Below are positions 43,565-54,959 of a stretch of DNA of 64,000 nt, in pieces. Location: positions 51,250 to 115,249 of the forward strand of contig RQTK01001032.1 of assembly GCA_003991915.1 (NCBI GenBank). The letters run 5' to 3'. How positions within the stretch are numbered: position 1 is the stretch's first letter; each line of letters starts with the position of its first letter. This DNA is from Elysia chlorotica. Lineage: Eukaryota; Mollusca; Gastropoda; Plakobranchidae. The notes beneath the pieces were generated by a model, which was not told where the DNA came from, searched no databases, and saw nothing but the letters and a program-made list of their open reading frames with translations. A program made the translations under genes and the position numbers.

Positions 43565-44990
43565 TTAATAATAATAATAATATTTATTTATAGAGCGCTT
43601 TCCCTATAAAAAGCTCAAAGCGCTTTACAGCAATTTTAAACATACTCACAAAAGTGTTAAAAAGAAACATTTACAAACACAATTCCCTAAAGTGACTTTT
43701 TTTTTTTAAGCAAAAGATTGCATAGAAATATAATAAAAGGCTCTTAAGATTATACACAAATAGTTGTTATAAATACATGTTATTAAAACTTAGAAAAACA
43801 ATGACATTTAAAACACATTGATATTATTAAACATTTCTATAAATATATCACAGAGTCAGAAATTGTTTTTAAAAAACTGATCCTCGGATAAGAAAGAGAG
43901 TGGAGAAAAAAGGATGATGAGCGTACGAGATAAAACCAAATAGTCAATTCGAGGAATTTTTATTTAAATGAGACTTTAAAAAGATGCGTCTTTAGTTTAG
44001 ACTTGAATAGTGTTAATGAATTAACATTTTTCAATTCGTCCGGAAGGTTGTTCCAAAGGTTTGCACTTTGGAAAGTGAAGGTTCTTGGACCGAAAGTTTT
44101 TAAGTTGTATCTAGGTTTGACTAGGAGGTTCTTGCCAGCTGAGCGTAGGTCTCTAGATGGTGTGTAGGGTATAACTAAATCTTTTAGGTATTCTGGAAAG
44201 TCGGACACATATTGGCACTGAAAGAGAATAGAAGCTAGCTTATAATTTATCCTAGAGCTGACAGGAAGCCAATGAAGATTTTTAAGTAAGGGTGTGATGT
44301 GTTCTTTTTTTGTTACCTTCTTGACAAGTCTAGCTGCATTGTTTTGAATCTGTTGGATTTTATTCAATTTATAATCGGGAAGCCCTGCCAGCAATGAATT
44401 ACAGTAGTCGATCCTGGAAAGTACTAGTGAACATACAAGTTTGTTAGTGGCGTCCATCGTTAGGTAGGGCCTTATTTGAGAAATTTTTCTTAATTCTAGA
44501 TAGCATAGTTTACGTAGATTTGAAATATGTGGGTCCATCGTGAGATTTGAATCAAGTAAAACGCCGAGATTTTTTACAGACAAAGCGGGTGTTACCTTTT
44601 GATTACAAATTTTTACTTCGTCGATATTTACTTTGTGTAATTTAGCAGGTGTTCCAACGAACATGATTTCTGTCTTCTCTTCATTAAGCTTTAACTTGTT
44701 GGCTGACATCCATGAGGAAACGTCATTAATACATGCATTTAAGGAATTCATTACATAGTCAATATTGGTTGAATCAAAACATTTATACATTTGGGTGTCA
44801 TCGGCATACATGTGGTGATTAAATTCATATTTAGCTATAATATCAGTTAATGGTTGTGAATACATAGAGAACAGAACCGGCCCTAGGACAGATCCCTGAG
44901 GAACCCCAAATTTAAGGTGGATTGAGCTAGATTGTTTGCTTCCAGTTTTAACAGTTTGTCTCCTGTCTGAGATGTACGATTTAGTATATG
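43565..44990 (-). mobile_element. CR1/L2-like LINE, 5'-truncated, with intact reverse-transcriptase C-terminal part
   Basis: A frame open for over 300 residues ends at 43960. It carries VPQGSVLGPVLF and the catalytic YADD in HHMYADDTQMY, then SSWMSANKLKLNEEKTEIM, KNLGVLLDSNLTM, LSRIDYCNSLL, HWLPVSSRINYK and FKSKLKTHLF. The 3' end past the stop has AAAGCGCTCTATAAATAAAT followed by (TTA)n, typical of CR1-group tails. The 5' side is cut off at a GTA microsatellite near 45000. No stop interrupts the part present, so this is a fairly young copy, though without its N-terminal half. Confidence 0.88.
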
Positions 44991-45000
44991 TAGTAGAGAT

Positions 45001-45127
<127 letters not shown>

Positions 45128-45476
45128 GCCTAGTTGTTGTTGTTATAATATCAGAAATTGTAGAATAGAAAAGTCTAAATATAGGTGTCTGAAGACATGA
45201 CAGAATTTGGTTTGATGTATTGAAGAATTTATCCTACGTTAGTCCAACATTTGGGTTCATGCATTTGAAGATTCACTGTATAATTGAATGTGAACAACTC
45301 GTCTTTTTCCGTAGTGTTTACATTTTTCTTTATTAATATACGTTTAAACTGATATAATACGTGTATGCTTACAGTCAATAAATCTTAAATAAGTTATATT
45401 ATCGATAATTTCTACTTACAATTTGGATATTTCATTTCCAGTCATTTCTCCACATTGTTTCAGAACTCTCTCCTTC

Positions 45477-46400
45477 GACAAGGGTGGTGTTTATGTTTAC
45501 ACATTTTTAGAAAACTCGAAAATACTTAAAATCTAAAAAAAATTTCAACTGTTTGAAAACATAAACAAAGTCCTGTCTAGTATAAAGATTTCTGAGAGAC
45601 AACGTCTAAAAAAATAGGTTTGGTAAAGATGACAACGAAATCGAATCGAAAACGTGTCTCTCGTCGTTGAAATTAGCGAAAACTAAACAGTAAAATGTCC
45701 TGCCCAAAGAGACCGCTGGAAGATAACGGGCTTAGGGTTGACTTGAGGCTTGGGAGAGATAACAGGTTGGTATGTTTGATCGAAAGGAGCGTGTTGTGAT
45801 GCGTGTTTGTATGATTTGCATACATTACAGTCCGTCTGTGGTGACACAGTGTGTGTGTATGAGGTCACAGAGGTAATGGTGTAGAAAAAACATAGTAAAA
45901 TTATTGGTGACATATCATAAATATATATATATATATATATATAGAGAGATGACAAGGGTGGTGTTTATGTTTACACATTTTTAGAAAACTCGAAAATACT
46001 TAAAATCTAAAAAAAATTTCAACTGTTTGAAAACATAAACAAAGTCCTGTCTAGTATAAAGATTTCTGAGAGACAACGTCTAAAAAAATAGGTTTGGTAA
46101 AGATGACAACGAAATCGAATCGAAAACGTGTCTCTCGTCGTTGAAATTAGCGAAAACTAAACAGTAAAATGTCCTGCCCAAAGAGACCGCTGGAAGATAA
46201 CGGGCTTAGGGTTGACTTGAGGCTTGGGAGAGATAACAGGTTGGTATGTTTGATCGAGAGGAACGTGTTGTGATGCGTGTTTGTATGATTTGCATACATT
46301 ATCTACAGTCCGTCTGTAGTGACACAGTGTGTGTGTATGTGTGTATGAGGTCACAGAGGTAATGGTGTAGAAAAAACATAGATAGTAAAATTATTAGGGT
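45477..46400. repeat. 474-bp-period tandem duplication
   Basis: Copy 1 starts at 45477 and copy 2 at 45951, both with GACAAGGGTGGTGTTTATGT. They are almost identical for about 430 bp, then copy 1 ends in an AT run and copy 2 in the GATA tract. Differences include short insertions (CTA, TGTGTATG) in copy 2. Confidence 0.93.
45683..45913 (-). CDS. candidate small secreted peptide ORF (76 residues), unproven
   Basis: From the ATG at 45913 the minus strand encodes MSPIILLCFFYTITSVTS, which looks like a signal peptide, then a short hydrophilic tail with two cysteines (DCNVCKSYKH) and a proline-rich end, stopping at 45683. The second duplication copy keeps the tail but not the start. It matches no family I know, has no visible promoter, and may be chance. 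Confidence 0.2.
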   Translation of the reverse strand: MSPIILLCFFYTITSVTSYTHTVSPQTDCNVCKSYKHASQHAPFDQTYQPVISPKPQVNPKPVIFQRSLWAGHFTV

Positions 46401-46446
46401 AACAGATAGGCAGATAGATATATGAATAGATAATATCTAATGTTAT

Positions 46447-46612
<166 letters not shown>

Positions 46613-46689
46613 AGAGTATGGAAGGAAGATACAAAGAAAGAAAGAAGGAACGGAAAAGAAACGACCGACAGACGTACAGACATTGATGG

Positions 46690-47520
46690 ACAGCAGGGCG
46701 TGATCCGGATAATTATTCGTGTGGGCTTAGGGGCCTATAGCTAATGTCCATCAGTATGTAATAGGATCATAGATAGCCGCCCTATGTTAAAGACCAATCC
46801 ATAGTGTGGTTCTTAGCATCTAGATGTGATAAAACATTATATTTGCATTATCTTTATTGTTGGTTTGACTACCCATAGTATTTTGGAATGCTGGAAGTCG
46901 ATCACAATTTGTAGGCCTATCAAAGTCACCATAATGATTTGAGGTCGCTATCAAAGCTAAATTTTATATGAAATTGAAATTGCTAGAGTCGTTAATACTT
47001 ATTCAAATATACAGGCAAGACCTACACTTTAACAATAAAAACTAGAGAAAACAAACGATAACTCTCCTGAGAGCGAGGAGTTGTTTGCCTTAAAGCAGTG
47101 TCTTTGGCAGACATATTTGATAAGGGAGTAAAAAATTGGCTATTTTTAGACATTGACTAATTCCAGACCTCAATTGAATCTTAGGGAGATTAACCTAGTA
47201 TGCTACGTAGATAGTGTGAAAAAACATACTGTCCACGAATATTTTAACGTCTTTTAAACTAAAAGTGTTTTCCCCTCGGCTCTATAAATTAGCATAACTT
47301 ATTAAGATTAATCTAAAGACACCTAAACCCTTACGTTAGTGACTTTGAAGAACCTTTTCAGAATAAAAATGTTTTTTGCAGTTATACGAGAATAAATTAA
47401 TAATGCTTATCCATAACTGTTTCTTTTTTCTTTACGGCGCAATTTTATTGTAAGCTCTCTACCTTCTTAAGTCTAAACAAGTGGCTGGGAGAGCATAGAA
47501 AAGTAGGATACATGTATTAA
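46690..47520. other. intergenic, nothing recognised
   Basis: AT-rich sequence with no coding or repeat family that I can name. Confidence 0.5.
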
Positions 47521-47529
47521 CTATTGAAG

Positions 47530-47800
47530 TGAATATTATTGCGGTAATAGCATTAATAAGACGCAAAGCTATTGGTGGCTTAACACACGTATAATTATTA
47601 ACATAATTAAGATCTGGAGGACTCTTTCTTTGCACTTTGCTTAGTAAGAAGATTAGCATGATAATAGCATTAATAAGACGCAAAGCTATTTACGATGTTG
47701 TCGTTGTACTGGTGGCGTAACATATTAACATATATGATCTAAAGGATCATTTCTTCGCAGTTTGTATGGACCTAGAAAGAAGATTAGCATGGGCTAAATT
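47530..47800. repeat. imperfect ~125-bp tandem duplication
   Basis: Both units contain AATAGCATTAATAAGACGCA and AGCTATT, then AAGAAGATTAGCATG, with divergence between. Confidence 0.7.
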
Positions 47801-48114
47801 ATTCTAGATAAATTCCACTATCGACTATATATGGCGTTGTGTCGTAACTGATTACGTGGCGTTATTAAGCATTTGAATTGTAAAGTTTTAGTGAAAAGTC
47901 TGTGTTTAGTTACAGTGAAAACTGCAATGTTGCCATATTGTTGCTTTTTTGTGTGTGCAAATAATTATGATAAAGCCGATTGTGCGTAAAAATGCTAAAA
48001 TACCTTACAACACTAAAGAGAAAAAAAATCATTGGTACATCTGCATAATAAGTCTGATCAGATTCATAGACTTTTTAAGTTGTCAATGTCATAAAATTAT
48101 GAATATTTGGGTTG

Positions 48115-48320
48115 GAGGAAGGTTGTCGTGGTCGAAGGATAGAGCGTGTAGTTAATAATCGACGATTAAGGTTCCTATCTCCGTTCTGATGGCCGCGATA
48201 TATCCGTATTGGTAGTAATGACTTTAGTATAATGTGACTGGTCTAGGCTTGAGCATCCTGAGCTCGGAATCCGTCGACGTACAAGACATTTCTTGGGACC
48301 TCGGAGACTAGGAGAGTGCT
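48115..48320 (+). mobile_element. strongly degraded SINE
   Basis: A tRNA-like start (GGTTGTCGTGGTCGAAGGAT AGAGCG) is followed by TAGTATAATGTGACTGGTCT of the common SINE body and TTGGGACC-like traces. Old copy. Confidence 0.45.
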
Positions 48321-48360
48321 TTCTCCCACAAAATAATTTTTGTCTTCTCTCTCTCTCTCT

Positions 48361-48605
48361 CTACGGCTGGCCCAAGTGGTAGGGCGCTGGTCTCCAGATC
48401 AGGAGATCTGCGGTTCGAACCCCACGATCGGCAGATTTATCAGTTCAATTTCGTACCCTGTACCTGGTTGGGTCGGTGTCAGTATAATGTTATGGTATCC
48501 CCGCTCTATGTCATGTGTGGCAGCACATAATATTGTCAGACATCAGTCTTGGGGTCCGTTCACAACAAGGCTCATTAAAACACAACAACAACAACAACAA
48601 AACAA
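48361..48605 (+). mobile_element. tRNA-derived SINE with a different tRNA head
   Basis: The head GGCTGGCCCAAGTGGTAGGG with GCGGTTCGAACCCC differs clearly from the 6427 head, while the body (GGGTCGGTGTCAGTATAATG, GTCAGACATCAGTCTTGGGG) is the same family. The tail is (ACA)n/(CAA)n. The body is internally shortened by about 20 bp. Confidence 0.85.
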
Positions 48606-48954
48606 CAGCAACAGCAACAATAATAGTATGCACAGCGATGTCGAGTTCACAATAGGACTTTAAAACGTTATCTCTTCCCTACACACGAATCGATTAGCTG
48701 GTTTTCACATTATAAGAGCGATAACAGATGACATCAGGCTACTTCACAAATCTAGATAAAACTTAGGTCATGACTAATCTCTACGTATATCGAGAATACA
48801 CATGTGAGGTCTCTATGGGTTTCATGACGTTAATAAGTGATCGACATGAAATAGCTGGGTGCTTGGCTGTCCTGACTTGCATGATCTGCCGCGTGGACAA
48901 TAATATAAGTGATAAATAAATACTAGTTCAGGTCGTTGTACACTTTTCTGAACT

Positions 48955-49020
48955 TGTTGAGTCGGTGTCAGTTTAACGTGACCGGCTGAGACATGACGTA
49001 TGGTATCCCGCCCTGTCCCT
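48955..49020 (+). mobile_element. SINE body fragment
   Basis: GTTGAGTCGGTGTCAGTTTA followed by ACCGGCTGAGACATGA and TGGTATCCCGCCCTGTCC, with neither head nor tail. Confidence 0.6.
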
Positions 49021-49034
49021 CTCCCTTGTGACTT

Positions 49035-49500
49035 TGTCTCTGCCTGTCTGTCTCTCTCTGTCTCTTTCTTTGTATCTATCTATCTCTATCTCTCCTACAT
49101 AATCTGCTTCCTTCCCTCCTCCTCACTCTCTCATAACCAGTTCACTTCTGATAAATTTAAAGTAAAATNNNNNNNNNNNNNNNNNNNNNNNNNNNNNNNN
49201 NNNNNNNNNNNNNNNNNNNNNNNNNNNNNNNNNNNNNNNNNNNNNNNNNNNNNNNNNNNNCCCCCTCTCTCTCTCTCTCTACCCCTCCCTCTCTCTCTAC
49301 GGGGCTCCCAAACACACAAACTATCCGTCTGCCCCTTCCCGCTCTCTTTCTCAGTGTGACTCTGTCTCTCTCTCTCTGTCTTTCTTTCTTTCTATCTATC
49401 TATCTCTATCTTTCCTACACAATTTGCTTCCTTCCCTCTTCCCCACTCTCTCATAAACAGTTCACTTCTGAGCAATTTAAAATAAAATAAAGTCAATACA
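49035..49500. repeat. tandem duplication interrupted by a 92-base assembly gap (49169-49260)
   Basis: The CT-rich segment with CATAATCTGCTTCCTTCCCT and CTCTCATAACCAGTTCACTT before the gap recurs after it with small changes. The Ns at 49169-49260 therefore fall between two copies of a repeat, and the gap length is unlikely to be real. Confidence 0.9.
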
Positions 49501-49825
49501 ATAAAAAAAGGATTTAACATCATTAAACATCAAATAACTCATGTTCTCGCGCACAGACCTGATAAAACTATAATAATGTACATTTGTGTATTCTGATTGA
49601 AAAAGCGACTTTTGGTCGGACTACGTTTTTGTTTGAACTGAACCCAAGGTAGGTGTTAATACTGTTATGGATGGAGATTAGCTCTTATTTGGAGGTACAA
49701 CGATAATTACAAACACCATCACTCGAAGTCGGACTTTAACTAAACCATATTCATAAACAATGCTTGCATTGTGCCCTGTACTTCTCATACTTCATTTTAA
49801 GTCGAGTTAATTTTTCTTTAATGCC

Positions 49826-50096
49826 CAACGTGGGTACTATACAGTCTATATTGTAGACGGGCCCTAAGGATGAAGTTCTCCCACACACGAGACAGAGCGG
49901 GGAGATCTGGACTCTATTCAGCCGGTCACAACATACTAACCCAATAAGTTACATTTACAGGGGATCAAATCTGACAAATTGTATTTTGACCTGAGAGGTC
50001 AGTTATGTACGCTTAGATTTTGACCAATCGCGGGATTCGAACCGCGGACTTCCCAATCTGGAGACGAACGCTCTACCACTTAAGCCAGCGCTCGCC
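49826..50096 (-). mobile_element. tRNA-derived SINE, minus strand, third head variant
   Basis: Read on the minus strand the head is GCTGGCTTAAGTGGTAGAGC with CGCGGTTCGAATCCCGCG, followed by an unusual spacer and then the shared body (GACTGAATAGAGT-like, then GCCCGTCTACAATATAGACT). A C run lies beside the head at 50097-50109. Confidence 0.8.
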
Positions 50097-50189
50097 CCCC
50101 CCCCCCCCTTTACCCTTACTATTTTAAGAACGTGATTGTCAACTTTAAAAAAATCCAGCTTCTTTAAGTTTCCCATAGAGTGTACGGAG

Positions 50190-50275
50190 ATGACACAATA
50201 GGCTATCGGAAATTCAAACCTCGGACCTTCTACTTGTTAGTCGAGAGCACTACGAGCTATGCTGTCTGGCGCACT
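50190..50275 (-). repeat. tRNA-like sequence, probably an old SINE head
   Basis: On the minus strand GCATAGCTCGTAGTGCTCTC and GGTCCGAGGTTTGAATTTCC resemble A and B boxes. No acceptor stem closure is evident, so it is not called a tRNA gene. Confidence 0.45.
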
Positions 50276-51260
50276 AAATTGTCTTTTAAATCTTTCTAAT
50301 AGATTATATTTTTGTGTAAAGTAAATTAATATTAGTCATACTGCGATTGGTTGGATGGGTGTTAGTATTACATGCATGTGACCAGCTGAGACATGAGTCA
50401 TGGTATCCCCGCCCTATCTCGTGTGTAACACTAACAGCACATAAACTTGTCAGACCAGCCCGCTATATAGCATACATGTACTTATATAGTGATGACGTTG
50501 GGCATTAAACCAACTCGACTATGTCATACTGGTTATACAGCATGTGTTGTTTTTTTTTATTTGTAAAAAAAAAATTGTATATTACAGAATGTTTTCCGTT
50601 GGACATCTCTGAAAAAAAAATCAATTGTAAAAAAACATTCTTCATGGTCAGCTTCGAACTAATTAAAAGCAATATAGAATGACATAAACTTAACTGCACT
50701 GTCCTGCCTTCATATGATAAAAGAACGTAAACGCCAACTAGCCAATGGCACTTAGGTCCTTTTGGAATACAATGGCAGTATCTGACACCCTAAAATATCA
50801 TTTAAATCTTTCAAATAGATCATGATGCCTTTTTTATTTATGCTCATAATTCAATTTAATATTAGTCATACCGGCTCTACAGAATGTATTTTGTTATTTG
50901 TCGAAATTTTACAATATATAATGTTTGCTGTTGCTCTGAAAAAAAAAAGAATAATTGTAATAATAAAGCATTTAGTTCAGAAATAAATATAAGCGATGAA
51001 TGACAGAAACTTAACTATACTATCTGAAACCCTAAAATGTCATTTAAATCCTTCTACATGTATTAATAGTCCATTAGTCACTTTGATATTTCTCATACTG
51101 GCTCTATACCACGTAATTTGGGATTTGCAGAAATTGTACATTAATAATATGTTTGCTTTTGGACACCTCTTAAAAAGAAAAGATAAAGTGTAATAAAACA
51201 TGGTTAATACTCAGCTTTGAACTTAATACAGGCAATGTAGAATGACGTAAACTTATCTAC
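50275..51260. repeat. three diverged ~235-bp tandem units
   Basis: Units at about 50275-50700, 50785-51020 and 51025-51260 share CCTAAAAT.TCATTTAAATC, ATTAGTCATACTGG, ACAGAATGT, TTGGACA.CTCT and AGAATGACATAAACTTA. The first is longer because a SINE interrupts it. Confidence 0.75.
50344..50522 (+). mobile_element. SINE body without head, with 9-bp target duplication
   Basis: GATTGGTTGGATGGGTGTTA to GTTGGGCATTAAACCAACTC, flanked by GTCATACTG at 50335-50343 and 50523-50531. It interrupts the first of three tandem units, so it is younger than the array. Confidence 0.8.
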
Positions 51261-51794
51261 CAAATATATAACAGATTAACAATGCACATCTGCTTTGTAT
51301 TTGGTTTACTAGAATCATTTTTTAGTCTCTTCTTTTGTATATCATCATAATATTGAGCCAGTGAAATGGGGAAATTTGTAAGTAAACTTTAGGTTTATAC
51401 TCGTACTCATAAGACTGGGTTTACCATGGTTATTGTGAACTTGTTTTTGCACAATGATTCATTTCAGCCAGGTTTTATTTTAATTATTCAACCAACTTTG
51501 TTTTTTTATTATAAAAACAACAATAACAACATATTAAAAACATAATTATAATTACACATGTCTTTTTTTTTACTACAGGTAATTTTCTGATGAATGGTCT
51601 ATTGAAGTGCTTAAATGTTTTTTTATAGAGAATTCACACTAAGGTTAAGAAACAAATTTGCAACTTGCAACCACATTTAAAATTAATACAGACCTAGTAA
51701 ACTAAAAGGATACTTTTAGTTAAAAGTTGTCATCAACTTCAAAACATCAGTTAAATAAAAACAAAACGTTTTGGAAAACGTCTCTCTCTATGGA

Positions 51795-51980
51795 AAGTTG
51801 GAGTCGCTTAGCGTTGAATGCCAGCGCTATTTAGCGTACATTGTGGACAGGTCTCAATAATAATGTCTGAACATTTTACGTAAGGCCACACAGAGGCAGT
51901 ACGGTGATACCATTAGTCCATTCTTAGTCAGTTCGATTATAATTTATACTGACACCGAACCAACCGGTAGGGAACCAAAC
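51795..51980 (-). mobile_element. degraded SINE body, minus strand
   Basis: On the minus strand GGTTCCCTACCGGTTGGTTC, GGTGTCAGTATAAATTATAA and CCTGTCCACAATGTACGCTA are recognisable. The head is missing. Confidence 0.65.
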
Positions 51981-52029
51981 TAGGCTTATATTTTTTCGCC
52001 TTTTCGAGACTTAGATCTGTTTCATACTG

Positions 52030-52305
52030 TGTAATTTACTGTAATTTACGTTGTAATTTATATTGAGGCAGTGTTTGAATGCCAATAACATATAAACTAC
52101 CCCAGTATTTACTAATTATGGACAGAAAAAAAGAGAGTGAAAAAGAATGTTTAGCAATTCATCTACTTTGTAATTTATATTGAGGCAGTGTTTGAATGCC
52201 AATAACACATTGTTATAGTTTAATATAAACTACCCCAGTATTTACTAATTATGGACAGAAAAAAAAGAGAGTGAAGAAGAATGTATAGTAATTCATCTGT
52301 ATTTT
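52030..52305. repeat. ~130-bp tandem duplication
   Basis: Two units share TAATTTATATTGAGGCAGTG, TTTGAATGCCAATAACA and CCCCAGTATTTACTAATTAT. The second has an extra ~16 bases (TTGTTATAGTTTAATA). Confidence 0.85.
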
Positions 52306-52309
52306 AACC

Positions 52310-54481
52310 TAAAATCCTCTATAGGAACCACAATGAATACTTCAAAGAAGTCTGGCCACAATGCATTTAAAATTCTAACCAAATTTTCCCAATGGGAAAT
52401 ACTGATTTCTTTCCCTTCTTTTATATTGGTTAAATTTGACGCTAATAATCAAAGTCGTACTGGTTTGAGTCTCTTAATTCAAAGTAAATACTGAACTGCC
52501 GAAGGCTTACCTAATAATTATGTGACCTTAATAAGCTATCAGCCTATGCATTATTACAAAATGAAACTATTTATTCTAAAGAAAAAGGGTTATCATGCAC
52601 TAACAAAGAAATTGTGGTACTGACAGTGACACTGAGTGATACTGGTAGTGATTTAGAACAGGGGAAGGAAAGAGCTGCAACAGCTTATATTCAGTTATGC
52701 CCCTTTTTAAGATTCAAGCTTTTAATCAATTTTCCAACAATTCAATTTTTTTTAGAATTCGGTTGATTGAAATAATTAAAGGACATTTTTTGAAGGCATT
52801 TATTTTTTTCCCTCCTCATCTTCAAATTCGTTTCAAGTGATCTCATTAGCATTTGCCATTTCTTCTGAAATCCACTCATAATAAATCGCGCAATAAAAAG
52901 AAACAAGTCTAAGTTACGTTTATAATAAAAAGGCAACATTTTAATAGTAACAAATATAAACAATTGAATTTATAAATAGGAAGATTATATGATAAATAAC
53001 AACAATGAAAGACAGAAGTGTAAAATGAATTGACAACACTAAAAAGGATATAATGCGTTAATACCCTTCTTTTAATTTACTTTTCATTTAAAAAAATGCT
53101 GAACATTATATATACATAAAAAAACAGAAAAAAACAAACAAAAAACAAAAACAAACAGATCAGGTTTAAAAAAACAAAACAGCGAATGATTTCAAACATT
53201 GGTCAGGATTTTATGTTCTGTTAAAACCAAAATATAATTGTTAATGTACATGTACATAATATATGTATTTTCAATACATTCCTGAATCACTTTTTCAATA
53301 CAAAAAACACTATCATACATAAGAGAAAAAAAGAATTTCTTCAAACAATAATAATAAAACAATTTTTAAAAGTATTTTAGTAAACAAACTGTTACCATAC
53401 AAAGAGATTCATGATATGACAAATTTTGCCATGCATAGTATCATATAGTTATAGTGTTCAAATCAAGGAATTTTCCAAAGTTAGGATTTGATTTTATTCT
53501 AGCACAATCAAACAAAGCTGTCAATGCACAAAGTATCCCTCTGGAAGGGGGATGGTAGTGTTTGCCTTCAAACTTTGAAAATTTGACACAACAAGAGCAG
53601 AACGGTCACAATTTTAATCGGCGAAAAAAAATTATGTTCTTTTTAATTTACCTCCCAGCTTTCAGATTTCTTTTATTTATCATAATAATGCCTGTAAGTA
53701 TAGAAATTTTCGAAAATGCAAAAGAACGGAAGCTTTGTATAAGTACTACGTATCTCACACACAGCAAAATGTAGAGTAAGATCAAGTTATAATAAATAAC
53801 CATAGGACCAACAAAGTTTTGATTATTTGAAACAAAAAATGAATAAACAAATCTGCTTGGATTCATTTCATTTCATTTTGAATTAAAGTCTGCATCTAAC
53901 AGAAAACTTTTAGAAAACCTTTCAACAATGACGTAAAAGAAAAACGACACTTTTCTTTCTAATACTATGACCTTTTGGGTTAATCTTAATGCCCCAAAAT
54001 GGCCTATTATTTTAATTTCAGACACAAATCCTGAGGCATTTATCATGCTGTAAGGGTTTGGATGCTAAACTTCATATAATACTGTTAAATATGACACATT
54101 TTTAAGGATTTGAACAAGACAGTACATTGTATACATGTCTTCAAAAACTATTATATTCATAGCAATGCTTTTGCTTGAATATTTTACAATGCAATACTTT
54201 CATGAAGTTGTATAAAAACCATTCCATTTCAAAATAATTTAATTTTGTAAAAATAGTAACAGTTGTAAGGCCAAAGAAGAACAAAGTTTATATTCAGTGT
54301 ATTTATTATTTACATAAAGTTCAAAATCTGGCAAACTTGATTAGTTTGCAAACAGCAATCAGTTAAAACATTTTAATAAACTGACCACTTGAGTTCTAAG
54401 ATGAAATTTCCAAAATCCCACTTATAAGTTATAGAGCAAGACTGTCTAGGAATATGAATATTTGCTTGTCATTTGCTTATC

Positions 54482-54528
<47 letters not shown>

Positions 54529-54955
54529 TATATTTTCTAAAAGTGGCCAAGCCAAAAATTAAATTGAACAGGTAAATGAAAAAATCTATAAAAAAAAAAA
54601 CTAAACAAAAAATTATGTTCTAAAATAACCAAGTTGAAGATGAATTGAACCAGTCAATGAAAGAATGCCGAGAAATCAATTGGGATACAATTTTAACTTA
54701 AATCATTTGTTTTGTTTTTTGTTGATATAATCAGTAGAAGTTTTATTTCCTTATTTCTGCCTTAAACCGGAGAAAAGCTTCTAATAAGATAATACAAAAA
54801 CCTAGTATAGGCCAACTTTTACTCAGAAAGTTTAGTTAGATAGATGTCATTTTCACATTGCATTGATATATCACTTGCATTTTCACATAATTCTCATTAT
54901 AAGGAGAAAGGGTACATGGTACATGTTTATTATAGACTAGTGGTTAAAAAAATCA
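52310..54955. other. AT-rich sequence downstream of the OTU gene
   Basis: No gene recognised. It likely includes the 3'UTR of the OTU gene on the minus strand; AATAAA on that strand occurs at 54926-54931 and further away, but the used site cannot be chosen. A pure A run lies at 54489-54524. Confidence 0.45.
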
Positions 54956-54959
54956 GCAT

